Source: JBFXAF01 sp050178915 (GTDB taxonomy: Bacteria; Pseudomonadota; Alphaproteobacteria; Rhizobiales; Rhizobiaceae). From it: a DNA stretch of 13,256 nt. Position numbers and translations under genes: made by a program. Within the stretch, counting starts at the first letter, position 1. Every line of letters begins with the position of its first letter. The stretch lies in assembly GCA_050178915.1 (NCBI GenBank), contig JBFXFO010000116.1, positions 1 to 13,256 of the forward strand. The letters are read 5' to 3'. The notes under the pieces were generated by a model that was not told the DNA's origin, searched no databases, and was given only the letters and a program-made list of their open reading frames with translations. Below are positions 5,889-13,235 of the stretch, one piece after another.

Positions 5889-6545
5889 TTGCAGTCCGGC
5901 TACCGCCTGGTCATCGCCGACGACCACCCGCTGTTCCGCGGCGCGCTGAAGCAGGCGCTCGCCGATTTTGCCGAGCAGACCAGCATCATCGAGGCCGGCG
6001 ATTTCGGCGCCACGAAGGACGTGGTCGCGCATCGCGACGATCTCGACCTCGTGCTTCTCGACCTCTCGATGCCAGGCGCCAGCGGCCTTTCCGGCCTGAT
6101 CTCGCTGCGTGGAATTTCCGATGTGCCGATGATGGTCGTTTCCGCGCATGACGATGCCGAGACCGTCCGCCGCGCACTCGACCTCGGCGCCTCCGGTTTC
6201 ATCTCGAAATCGGCCAGCATTGAGGAGATCCGCAGCGCGGTCGAACTCGTCCTGTCGGGCGGCATCTACGCGCCGACCGGCATCGAGCTCGGTGTCGAGC
6301 GCGATCCCGAGATTTCCGACCTGATCCACCGGCTGCGTACGCTGACGCCGCAGCAGACGCGCGTGCTCGGCATGCTTGCCGAAGGCCTGCTCAACAAGCA
6401 GATCGCCTACGAGCTTGGCGTGTCGGAGGCGACGATCAAGGCGCATGTCTCGGCTGTGCTGCAGAAGCTCGGCGTCGACAGCCGCACGCAGGCCGTGATC
6501 CTGCTGTCCAAGATCGGCGCCGACCCGGTGCAGACGTCCGCCTGA
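5889..6545 (+). CDS. LuxR/NarL-type response regulator, ErdR/CrbR-like
   Basis: Encodes 218 residues. The N-terminal receiver domain (about 5-120) has the acidic pair D11/D12 (IADDHPLFR), phospho-acceptor D58 (LLDLSMPG), S85 and K107 (FISKS). The C-terminal LuxR/GerE helix-turn-helix starts at L152 (LTPQQTRVL) and contains GLLNKQIAYELGVSEATIKAHV, here cited in part, and LQKLGVDSR. It should bind DNA after phosphorylation. It lies tail to tail with the transporter-type hybrid kinase, two bases apart. That pairing is known for MxtR/ErdR (Pseudomonas) and CrbS/CrbR (Vibrio), which activate acetyl-CoA synthetase expression; a similar acetate-switch role is inferred here, and no acs gene is in the window. 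The start is a TTG with a strong ribosome binding site. Domain calls are firm; orthology is probable. Confidence 0.9.
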   Translation: MQSGYRLVIADDHPLFRGALKQALADFAEQTSIIEAGDFGATKDVVAHRDDLDLVLLDLSMPGASGLSGLISLRGISDVPMMVVSAHDDAETVRRALDLGASGFISKSASIEEIRSAVELVLSGGIYAPTGIELGVERDPEISDLIHRLRTLTPQQTRVLGMLAEGLLNKQIAYELGVSEATIKAHVSAVLQKLGVDSRTQAVILLSKIGADPVQTSA

Positions 6546-6547
6546 GC

Positions 6548-9500
6548 CTATTCCGCCGCGTCCGACACCCGCCGCAGCTGTGTCATCATCGAGCGCAGCA
6601 GCGCCGGTTTGACCGGCTTGGCGATGACCTGCACGTCGATCAGGCCCGCTGCCGTCCGCACCTCGTTCGAGCGGTCGGCGGTGATCAGGATTGCCGGGAT
6701 GTCGTGTGCATGCTGATGGCGCAGCCGCGCGATCGCCTCCAGACCGGTCCCGGGTTCGAGATGGTAGTCGGCGAGGATGATGTCGGGCGCTTTCGGCGGA
6801 AGCGCGTCGATGCCGGTCACCGTCGCCACCGAGCATCCCCAGCCCTCGACCAGCAGACGCATGCCGTCGAGGATGCGCGGATCGTTGTCGATGCAGAGCA
6901 CCGACAGTCCGGCGAGCGCCGCGGCCGGGTGTACGGGCCTGCGCGCGTCCGCGACGACAGCCGCCAACGGCATTTCCGTCGTCGGCAGCAGCACGGAGAA
7001 GCGCGTGCCGCGGTCCTTGTGGGAGAGCAGCTGGATTTCCAGCCGCAGCACGCGCGCGATGCGGTCCACGATCGACAGGCCGAGCCCGAGCCCCTGCGCC
7101 TCGCGCGCGCCTTCCTCCAGCCGGGTGAACTCGCGAAACACCGAATTGAGCTTGTCGGGCGCGATGCCGATCCCGGTGTCGAGAACCTGGATTTCGGCCA
7201 GTTCGCCACGCCGCCGCACGCCGACCAGCACATGGCCGGAGCGGGTGTACTTGATCGCATTGGAGACGAGGTTCTGCACCAGCCGGCGCAGCAGGTTGCG
7301 GTCGGTCGAGACGGCGAGCGAGGAGGGCACGATGGTCAGGTCGAGACCCTTCGCCTGCGCCAGCGGCGCGAAGTCGTTGCCGATCTGGCGCAGCAGTTCG
7401 TCCAGCCGGAACACCGTTTCCTGCGGCTTCATCGCGCCGGTGTCGAGACGCGATATGTCGAGCACCGCACCGAGGATCGTCTCCACCGATTCCAGTGACG
7501 ACTCGATGTTCGATACGGCATCGCCGACCGGTCCGGCGCCGGTCTTCTCGATCAGCGACGAGCAATAGAGCCGCGCCGCGTTGAGCGGCTGCAGGATGTC
7601 GTGCCCGGCGCCGGCGAGGAAGCGCGTCTTCGAGAGGTTGGCTTCCTCGGCCAGCACCTGCGCCTGGGCCAGCTCCTCGTTGACGCGCGTCAGTTCCGCC
7701 GTGCGGCTGCGCACGCGCTGCTCCAGCGTCTCGTTGACCCGCTTCAGCGCCAGATCCGATTCCACGCGCTGGGTGATGTCGGCATAGGTGGCGACGATGC
7801 CGCCGTCCGGCATCGGGTTGGAACGGAGTTCGATGGTGCGGCCGCTGGTCGTGAGCGCCATCGTCCACGGCGTGCCGAACTGCGTGAGCCGCGCCAGCGT
7901 GCCCTTCACCGCGTCGGCCGGAATGTCGCCGCGGCGGGCGAGGAAACGCAGGATGTCGCCGAGCGAAACGCCCACCTGTCCCATGTCGTCCGGCAGGTCG
8001 AAAAGCGCCCGGTACTGCCGGTTCCAGCAAGTGAGCCGGAAATCGCGGTCGAACACCGTGATGCCCTGTTCCATCTGGTCGAGCGCGATCTGCAGCAGGT
8101 CGCGGTTCTGGTGCAGCGCTTCGGTGGCGTCGTCGAGCAGGCGGAAGGCATCGCGCGACGAGCGGTCGTTGCGCTGGAAAAGCAGCGACAGGATCAGCCG
8201 CGCCGACGACGAGCCGACCGCGCTCGCCAGCAATTGCTCGGAGAAGCGGATGACCGAGGTGTTCGCCGGCAGGCCGCCGTCCAGCGTGGTCCCTTCCTGC
8301 TTCTGGAACGTCTGGAACGAGCGTTCGGTACGCTCGGCGCCGAGGTAGCGGGCGATCGTGTCCTTCAGGTCGTTGACGGTCACGGCGGTGCGGAAGCGCA
8401 TCAGGTTAGGCACCGGGCTGGCGTCGCGCGGCACGAACACCGCCGCCTGGATGCGCTCGAACGGCTGTGCCGAGCGGGACAGCGAGCCAAGCACGTAGAA
8501 CAGCGTGTTGATGGCGAGGCTCCACAGCACGCCGTGGTTCAATGGCTCGCCGCCGGTGCCGAACAGCGCCTGCGGACGCAGGGACTCGAGCCCGAACAGG
8601 CCGTTCCTGACGACCTCCGCGTCCGGTCCGGCGAGCGAGGGGTAGAGCAGCGTGTAGGCCCAGACGACAATGCCGGCCACCATGCCGAGGGTCGCTCCGC
8701 GGCTGTTCGCGCCGCGCCAGACCAGCCCGCCGAAGAAGGACGGCGCCAGCTGCGCGATGGCTGCGAACGACATCAGGCCGATCGAGGCCAGCCGCGCATT
8801 GCTCGTGCTCTCGCGGTAATAGAGGAACGCGACGACGAGGATGGCGAAGATCGCGGCGCGGCGAACGTTGAGGATCAGCGCCGACCAGTCCTCGGTCTCC
8901 GGCTTCTCGGTCTTCAGCAGCCGGCGCACGAAGAGCGGGATGATCAGGTCGTTCGACACCATGATCGACAGCGCCACGCATTCGACGATGACCATCGCGG
9001 TTGCCGCCGACAGGCCGCCGATGAATGCCGCCATCGCCAGGAAGTCCTGCCCGGCGAGCAGCGGCGTCGAGAGCACGTAGAGGTCGGCGCTGGTGCGGTC
9101 GCCGACAAAGGTGAGGCCGGCAAGCGCGATCGGCAGCACGAACAGGTTGATCGCCACGAGGTAGAGCGGGAAGATCCATTTGGCGCGGCGCAGTTCGCTG
9201 TCGTGCCGGTGCTCGACGATCATCACGTAGAACTGCCGCGGCAGCATGATGATGGCGAAGCCGGAAAGGCAGGAGAGCACGATCCAGGTGTCGAGCGACG
9301 TCTCGTAGGACATCGCCTCCCGCGCAGCGGCGTTGTCGCCGATGGCGGAGATGAGTTCGCCCGGGCTGCCGAGCAGGAAGAAGAACACGAAGCAGCCGAC
9401 CGCGAGAAACGCTGCCAGCTTGACCACCGATTCCACCGCCACGGCGAGCACGAGGCCGTCCTGGTGCTCGGTCGCGTCAGCGTGACGGGTGCCGAACAGC

Positions 9501-10027
9501 ACGGCGAAGATCGCCAGCAGCAGTGCGACGATCAGCGAAATGTCCGAGACGAACGGATCGAAGCTCGGCGGAGCGCCGCTGTAGTGCTCCACCATCAGGC
9601 TGACGGAGCCGGAGATCGCCTTCAGCTGCAGCGCGATGTACGGCACGGCGCCGACAATGGCGATCAGCGTCGCGATGCCGGCGACGGCGAAACTCTTGCC
9701 GTAGCGCGCGCCGAGGAAGTCGGCGATCGAGGTGATGCGCTCTGCCTTGGCCAGCCGGATGATGCGGCGCAGGAGCGGGTAGCCGAACACGAACACCAGC
9801 ACCGGTCCGATGTAGATGGTCAGGAACTCGAAGCCGCGCTCCGACGCCAGCCCGACCGAGCCGAAGAAGGTCCAGGAGGTGCAGTAGATCGCCAGGCTGA
9901 ACGCGTAGATGTACGGCCGCGTGTGGCCCGGACCAACGCGCTGGGCGCGGTGGTCGCCAAGGCTGGCGATCGCGAAGAGCAGCGTCACATACGCGATCGC
10001 GATGATGACGACCAACCAGCCCTGCAA
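6548..10027 (-). CDS. Hybrid sensor kinase: SSS transporter-like domain, PAS, histidine kinase, receiver (MxtR/CrbS-like)
   Basis: Encodes 1159 residues. Residues 1 to about 480 are a multi-pass membrane domain of the sodium:solute symporter (SLC5) type with about a dozen hydrophobic segments (for example YIYAFSLAIYCTSWTFFGSVG near 39 and FIGGLSAATAMVIVE). A cytoplasmic linker follows (to about 640), possibly including a STAC-like helical part; then a PAS domain (about 645-760, MEQGITVFDRDFRLTCWNRQY), a coiled coil (to about 800), and HisKA with phospho-acceptor H809 in GHDILQPLNAARLY. The ATPase domain has N923 in the N-box (NLVSNAIKY), DTGIGIAPDK and GLGLGLSIV. The C-terminal receiver (about 1038-1155) has D1087 (LADYHLEPGTG). 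The start is TTG with GGAGGG at 10031-10036. It probably senses a carboxylate or its transport and phosphorylates the convergent regulator; the ligand is not visible from sequence. Confidence 0.93.
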   Translation of the reverse strand: MQGWLVVIIAIAYVTLLFAIASLGDHRAQRVGPGHTRPYIYAFSLAIYCTSWTFFGSVGLASERGFEFLTIYIGPVLVFVFGYPLLRRIIRLAKAERITSIADFLGARYGKSFAVAGIATLIAIVGAVPYIALQLKAISGSVSLMVEHYSGAPPSFDPFVSDISLIVALLLAIFAVLFGTRHADATEHQDGLVLAVAVESVVKLAAFLAVGCFVFFFLLGSPGELISAIGDNAAAREAMSYETSLDTWIVLSCLSGFAIIMLPRQFYVMIVEHRHDSELRRAKWIFPLYLVAINLFVLPIALAGLTFVGDRTSADLYVLSTPLLAGQDFLAMAAFIGGLSAATAMVIVECVALSIMVSNDLIIPLFVRRLLKTEKPETEDWSALILNVRRAAIFAILVVAFLYYRESTSNARLASIGLMSFAAIAQLAPSFFGGLVWRGANSRGATLGMVAGIVVWAYTLLYPSLAGPDAEVVRNGLFGLESLRPQALFGTGGEPLNHGVLWSLAINTLFYVLGSLSRSAQPFERIQAAVFVPRDASPVPNLMRFRTAVTVNDLKDTIARYLGAERTERSFQTFQKQEGTTLDGGLPANTSVIRFSEQLLASAVGSSSARLILSLLFQRNDRSSRDAFRLLDDATEALHQNRDLLQIALDQMEQGITVFDRDFRLTCWNRQYRALFDLPDDMGQVGVSLGDILRFLARRGDIPADAVKGTLARLTQFGTPWTMALTTSGRTIELRSNPMPDGGIVATYADITQRVESDLALKRVNETLEQRVRSRTAELTRVNEELAQAQVLAEEANLSKTRFLAGAGHDILQPLNAARLYCSSLIEKTGAGPVGDAVSNIESSLESVETILGAVLDISRLDTGAMKPQETVFRLDELLRQIGNDFAPLAQAKGLDLTIVPSSLAVSTDRNLLRRLVQNLVSNAIKYTRSGHVLVGVRRRGELAEIQVLDTGIGIAPDKLNSVFREFTRLEEGAREAQGLGLGLSIVDRIARVLRLEIQLLSHKDRGTRFSVLLPTTEMPLAAVVADARRPVHPAAALAGLSVLCIDNDPRILDGMRLLVEGWGCSVATVTGIDALPPKAPDIILADYHLEPGTGLEAIARLRHQHAHDIPAILITADRSNEVRTAAGLIDVQVIAKPVKPALLRSMMTQLRRVSDAAE

Positions 10028-10088
10028 GGTCCCTCCGGCTCATGCCCAAGCGGGAGGCACGCAAGCACAGGCCACGGCGCGTGTCCAT

Positions 10089-10121
10089 TCAACCGGAGGA
10101 TGAGCCGAGAATGTCGGTTGA
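10089..10121. promoter_or_regulatory. Inverted heptamers between the kinase and mscL, possible operator
   Basis: TCAACCG at 10089-10095 and its exact reverse complement CGGTTGA at 10115-10121 flank a 19-base spacer in the 162-base divergent gap between the kinase start and mscL. The half-site centres are 26 bases apart, about 2.5 helical turns. The right half overlaps a weak candidate -35 for mscL (TTGAGC 10118-10123; candidate -10 TAATGT 10140-10145, spacer 16). An 8-base inverted pair (CGGCTCAT 10036-10043 and ATGAGCCG 10100-10107) also lies in the gap. The repeats are visible; binding is conjecture. Confidence 0.35.
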
Positions 10122-10189
10122 GCTTTCGCCGTGGAGAGCTAATGTAAGTGCGGGGTGGGATACCGGGGCTGCGAATCGCGGAGGGTGCG

Positions 10190-10615
10190 ATGCTGAAGGA
10201 ATTCCAGGAGTTTATCTCGAAGGGCAATGTGATGGATCTCGCCGTCGGCGTGATCATCGGCGGCGCCTTCGGTCTGATCGTCTCGTCGCTGGTGGGCGAC
10301 ATCATCATGCCGCTGGTCGGCGCGATCTTCGGCGGCTTCGACCTCTCTGGCTACTTCATCCCGCTGTCTGACGCCGTGACCGCGACATCGCTCGAAGAGG
10401 CGAAGAAGCAGGGCGCGGTGTTCGCCTACGGCAACTTCATCACCGTGGTGATCAACTTCCTGATCCTCGCCTGGATCATCTTCCTGATGGTCAAGGGCGT
10501 GAACAATCTCCGCCGCCGCGTCGAGCGGGAAAAGCCGGCAGCTCCGGCCGCGCCGCCGCCGGCCGATGTGCAGTTGCTGACCGAAATCAGGGACCTGCTG
10601 GCCAAGCGGGCCTGA
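10190..10615 (+). CDS. mscL: Large-conductance mechanosensitive channel MscL
   Basis: Encodes 141 residues. It is an inner-membrane pentameric channel that opens under high membrane tension to release solutes during osmotic downshock. The N-terminal amphipathic helix (LKEFQEFISKGNVMDLAVGV) leads into TM1 (about 15-44, with GGAFGLIVSSLVGDIIMPLVG), the pore-lining helix. A periplasmic loop (about 45-77) and TM2 (about 78-101, AYGNFITVVINFLILAWIIF) follow. The charged cytoplasmic tail has a Pro/Ala linker and the usual C-terminal bundle helix (VQLLTEIRDLLAK). The ATG at 10190 has GGAGGG six bases upstream; a longer in-frame reading from 10148 adds a non-family extension. It is divergent from the kinase gene and 86 bases before the aminotransferase. 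The call is secure from motifs and length. Confidence 0.96.
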   Translation: MLKEFQEFISKGNVMDLAVGVIIGGAFGLIVSSLVGDIIMPLVGAIFGGFDLSGYFIPLSDAVTATSLEEAKKQGAVFAYGNFITVVINFLILAWIIFLMVKGVNNLRRRVEREKPAAPAAPPPADVQLLTEIRDLLAKRA

Positions 10616-10669
10616 AGCATCCGCTGGACCGCCTGAAAGCGGTGGCGTGGTCAGCTGAAAGCCGATAGT

Positions 10670-10700
10670 CACGGGCGCTCCGGAATCTGGAACGCCCGTG
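10670..10700 (+). promoter_or_regulatory. Inverted repeat directly before the aminotransferase start
   Basis: CACGGGCG (10670-10677) and CGCCCGTG (10693-10700) form a perfect eight-pair stem around a 15-base loop, ending one base before the ATG at 10702. No clear Shine-Dalgarno sequence is seen, and the hairpin would cover the ribosome landing zone. It could end mscL transcription, restrict aminotransferase translation, or be an operator. There is no T-run. Confidence 0.4.
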
Positions 10701-10701
10701 C

Positions 10702-11868
10702 ATGACCCTCCTCGATGCCCTTCGCGCCGAAGCCCGGCTAGCGCCCGAAAGCGGCATCGTCGCGGTCATGAACCATGGCCGCGGCAGGCCGGGCCTGATT
10801 CCGCTCTGGGCCGGCGAGGGCGACCTGCCGACACCGGCCTTCATCGGCGAGGCGGCGGCGCGCTCGCTCGCTGCCGGCGAAACCTTCTACACCTGGCAGC
10901 GCGGAATTCCTGAACTGCGCGAAGCGCTGTCGCGCTATTACGGCCGGCACTTCGGCAGGACCTTCCAGCCGGAGGAATTCCTCGTCACCGGCTCGGGCAT
11001 GCACGCGATCCAGCTGGCGCTCGACGCGGTGGCGGGCGCGGGCGACGAGGTGGTCTACACCGGTCCGGCCTGGCCCAACCTCGCGGCCGCCGCAGGCGTG
11101 GCCGGCGCAAAGCCGGTGGCGGTGCGGCTCGACCAGGGCGCCAATGGCTGGTCGCTCGACGTCGAGAAGCTGGCCGCCGCCGTCACGCCGCGGACGAAGG
11201 CGCTGTTCATCAACACGCCGTCAAACCCGAGCGGCTGGACCGCCGACCACGCGACATTGCGTGCGATCCTCGAACTCGCCCGGACCAAAGGGCTGTGGAT
11301 CATTGCGGACGAGATCTACGCGCTGTTCCACTACGATGGCGGCCGGGCGCCGTCCTTTCTCGACGTGATGGAGCCGGACGACCGGGTGCTGTTCGTCAAC
11401 AGCTTCTCGAAGAACTGGGCGATGACCGGCTGGCGCGTTGGCTGGCTGCGCACGCACCCGTCGCTGCAGGCGGTGTTCGAGAATCTGATCCAGTATTCGA
11501 ATTCCGGCGTGGCGCAGTTCATGCAGCGGGGCGCGGTTGCCGCGCTCGACGAGGGCGACGGCTTCATCGCCGAGCAGGTGGCGCGGGCGCGGGCCGCGCG
11601 CGACATCGTCTGCGACATCCTCGGGCGCACCGGCCGCGCGCGGTTCTCCGTGCCGCAGGGCGCGTTCTACCTGATGTTCTCGGTCGATGGCATCGCCGAC
11701 AGCCGCGCCGCCGCCTTCGCGATCGTCGACCAGGCAAATGTCGGGGTGGCGCCGGGCACGGCGTTCGGGGAAGGCTGGGACTCGATGTTCCGCATCTGCT
11801 TCCACCGCCGGCTCGACCAGGTCGAGGAGGCGTCGCACCGCCTCGCCGACTGGATCAGCAAGCGATAG
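10702..11868 (+). CDS. PLP-dependent class I/II aminotransferase
   Basis: Encodes 388 residues of the fold-type I, aspartate-aminotransferase-like family. PLP contacts are visible in order: SGMHAIQLAL (phosphate/ring region, about 99-108), N175 in NTPSNPSGWT, D203 and Y206 in IADEIYALF, the Schiff-base lysine K237 in NSFSKNWAMTGWRVGW, and R364 in MFRICFHRR for the substrate alpha-carboxylate. It transfers an amino group between an amino acid and a 2-oxo acid; the specific substrate cannot be read from sequence, and neighbours (mscL, hemA) do not define a pathway. It is cytosolic, without a signal peptide. The ATG at 10702 fits the family N-terminus but has a poor ribosome binding site inside a hairpin. 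It converges on hemA, 18 bases away. The family call is firm; a gene symbol would be a guess. Confidence 0.92.
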   Translation: MTLLDALRAEARLAPESGIVAVMNHGRGRPGLIPLWAGEGDLPTPAFIGEAAARSLAAGETFYTWQRGIPELREALSRYYGRHFGRTFQPEEFLVTGSGMHAIQLALDAVAGAGDEVVYTGPAWPNLAAAAGVAGAKPVAVRLDQGANGWSLDVEKLAAAVTPRTKALFINTPSNPSGWTADHATLRAILELARTKGLWIIADEIYALFHYDGGRAPSFLDVMEPDDRVLFVNSFSKNWAMTGWRVGWLRTHPSLQAVFENLIQYSNSGVAQFMQRGAVAALDEGDGFIAEQVARARAARDIVCDILGRTGRARFSVPQGAFYLMFSVDGIADSRAAAFAIVDQANVGVAPGTAFGEGWDSMFRICFHRRLDQVEEASHRLADWISKR

Positions 11869-11877
11869 GCACGTCCT

Positions 11878-11898
11878 GCCGGGGGATCAGCCCCCGGC
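11878..11898. terminator. Perfect hairpin between convergent aminotransferase and hemA
   Basis: GCCGGGGG (11878-11885) and CCCCCGGC (11891-11898) pair exactly around the five-base loop ATCAG, and the hemA TGA stop falls partly inside the loop. It begins nine bases after the aminotransferase stop, so it can serve both convergent transcripts as a bidirectional transcription barrier. No T-tract follows on either strand, so it is terminator-like rather than canonical. Confidence 0.6.
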
Positions 11899-13164
11899 GC
11901 GGGGCGCCAGCAGCGAAACGATGCGGCCGTTGTCCGGCAGCTGCGTGCCGCCGGCAGCGTTGTAGGGGATGCCGAGTGCATCCCAGGTCTCGACCAGGGC
12001 GTCGCGCAGCGACCCGATCAGCGCATCGGAGTGGAACGGCGTCGGCGTGATGCGCAGGCGCTCGGTGCCGCGCGGCACGGTCGGATAGTTGATCGGCTGG
12101 ATGTAGATCCCGTGATGCGACAGCAGGCGGTCGGTCGCCATCTTGCAGAGCTCGGGATCGCCGACGAGCACCGGCACGATGTGCGTCGCCGACGGCATGA
12201 CGGGCAGGCCGGCAGCCGCGAGCACGTCCTTGGTGCGGCGCGTCTGCAACTGGTGCAGGTCGCGCTCCGACTGCGAATTCTTCAGATGGCGGATCGAGGC
12301 GGTGGCCGCAGCCGCGATCGCCGGCGGCAGCGCGGTCGTGAAGATGAAGCCCGGCGCATAGGAACGCACGGCATCGACGACGGCGCGTTCGCCGGCAATG
12401 TAGCCGCCGAGTGTTCCGAACGCCTTGGCGAGCGTGCCCTCGATGACGTCGATGCGGTGCGCCAGCCCCTCCTGCTCGGAGATGCCGCCTCCGCGCCCGC
12501 CATACATGCCGACCGCATGGACCTCGTCGATGTAGGTCATGGCGTTGTACTTCTCGGCCAACTCGACGATCTGGCGGATCGGCGCGATGTCGCCATCCAT
12601 CGAATAGACCGACTCGAACACGATCAGCTTGGCGCGGCCCCAGCCGCCCTGCTGCAGCAGGCTTTCCAGATGCGCCACGTCGTTGTGGCGGAAAATCTTC
12701 TTCTCGGTGCCGGAGCGGCGCACGCCTTCGATCATCGAGGCATGGTTCAGTTCGTCCGACAGGATGAGGCAGTTCGGCAGCAGGCGGCCGATGGTCGAGA
12801 TCGCCGCTTCGTTGGAGACGAAGCCGGAGGTGAAGACCAGCGCCGAATCCTTGCCGTGCAGGTCGGCGAGCTCGTGCTCAAGTTCGACCAGCGGGTGATT
12901 GGTGCCGGAAATGTTGCGGGTGCCGCCGGCGCCGGTGCCCATGCTGCCGGCAGCCTGCTGCTGCGCCGCGATCACGTCCGGGTGCTGGCCCATGCCGAGA
13001 TAGTCGTTCGAGCACCAGACGGTGATCTCGCGGGCCTCGCCATTGGCGCGCCACACCGCCTGCGGGAAACGCCCGACTATGCGCTCAAGGTCTGCAAACA
13101 CGCGGTAGCGTCGCTCGGCATGCACCTGCGCGATCGCTGCCTCGAAAAATCGCTGATAATTCAT
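11887..13164 (-). CDS. hemA: 5-aminolevulinate synthase (Shemin pathway)
   Basis: Encodes 425 residues. It condenses glycine with succinyl-CoA, using PLP, to give 5-aminolevulinate, the first committed step of heme and other tetrapyrroles in alphaproteobacteria. Y20-R21 (YRVF) matches the N-terminal arginine that binds substrate in Rhodobacter capsulatus ALAS. Further motifs are CSNDYLGMGQHP, SMGTGAGGTRNISGTN, LVFTSGFVSNE, SDELNHASMI, ESVYSMDGD, IDEVHAVGMYG and EGTLAKAFGTLGGY with the PLP lysine at K247, then APGFIFTTALPP, INYPTVPRGTERLRITPTP. The length suits rhizobial enzymes. The ATG at 13164 is preceded by GGAAG and a good promoter. It converges on the aminotransferase. Rhizobial hemA genes are often controlled by iron and oxygen; no FixK-type TTGAT-N4-ATCAA box is seen here. 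The call is very secure. Confidence 0.97.
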   Translation of the reverse strand: MNYQRFFEAAIAQVHAERRYRVFADLERIVGRFPQAVWRANGEAREITVWCSNDYLGMGQHPDVIAAQQQAAGSMGTGAGGTRNISGTNHPLVELEHELADLHGKDSALVFTSGFVSNEAAISTIGRLLPNCLILSDELNHASMIEGVRRSGTEKKIFRHNDVAHLESLLQQGGWGRAKLIVFESVYSMDGDIAPIRQIVELAEKYNAMTYIDEVHAVGMYGGRGGGISEQEGLAHRIDVIEGTLAKAFGTLGGYIAGERAVVDAVRSYAPGFIFTTALPPAIAAAATASIRHLKNSQSERDLHQLQTRRTKDVLAAAGLPVMPSATHIVPVLVGDPELCKMATDRLLSHHGIYIQPINYPTVPRGTERLRITPTPFHSDALIGSLRDALVETWDALGIPYNAAGGTQLPDNGRIVSLLAPRAGG

Positions 13165-13190
13165 GCTGCTTCCAGTGTATTGCAGGAAGT

Positions 13191-13219
13191 ATAATACCGC
13201 CCGTCACGAGGCCCGTCCA
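13191..13219 (-). promoter_or_regulatory. Candidate hemA promoter
   Basis: On the - strand, TGGACG (13219-13214) and TATTAT (13196-13191) are separated by 17 bases. They match TTGACA at 4 of 6 and TATAAT at 5 of 6. Transcription would start near 13185, giving a leader of about 20 bases containing GGAAG before the ATG at 13164. This is one of the few AT-rich spots in the window. Confidence 0.6.
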
Positions 13220-13235
13220 TTATGGCAGGACGGGC
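13199..13235. promoter_or_regulatory. Inverted repeat overlapping the hemA -35, possible operator
   Basis: GCCCGTCC (13211-13218) and GGACGGGC (13228-13235) are exact reverse complements around a nine-base spacer. A third copy of the heptamer, GCCCGTC, lies at 13199-13205, 12 bases from the second and inside the promoter spacer. The left arm covers the -35 hexamer, which is where a repressor would act. It could also be an RNA hairpin at the end of a gene beyond the window edge, but neither side has a T-run. Confidence 0.45.

Noticed and set aside
5268..8030. 920-codon open frame on the - strand across the response regulator and the end of the kinase
   Set aside because: It overlaps two well-supported genes in other frames and shows only Arg/Ala/Gly-rich low-complexity sequence.
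7601..10147. 848-codon open frame on the + strand opposite the hybrid kinase
   Set aside because: It is rich in Arg, Ala, His and Asp/Glu with no domains, lies wholly antisense to a gene with clear motifs, and is the expected by-product of high GC at third positions.
10633..10662. Direct repeat CTGAAAGC in the mscL-aminotransferase gap
   Set aside because: Two copies of eight bases without a further copy or symmetry are not enough to call a functional site.
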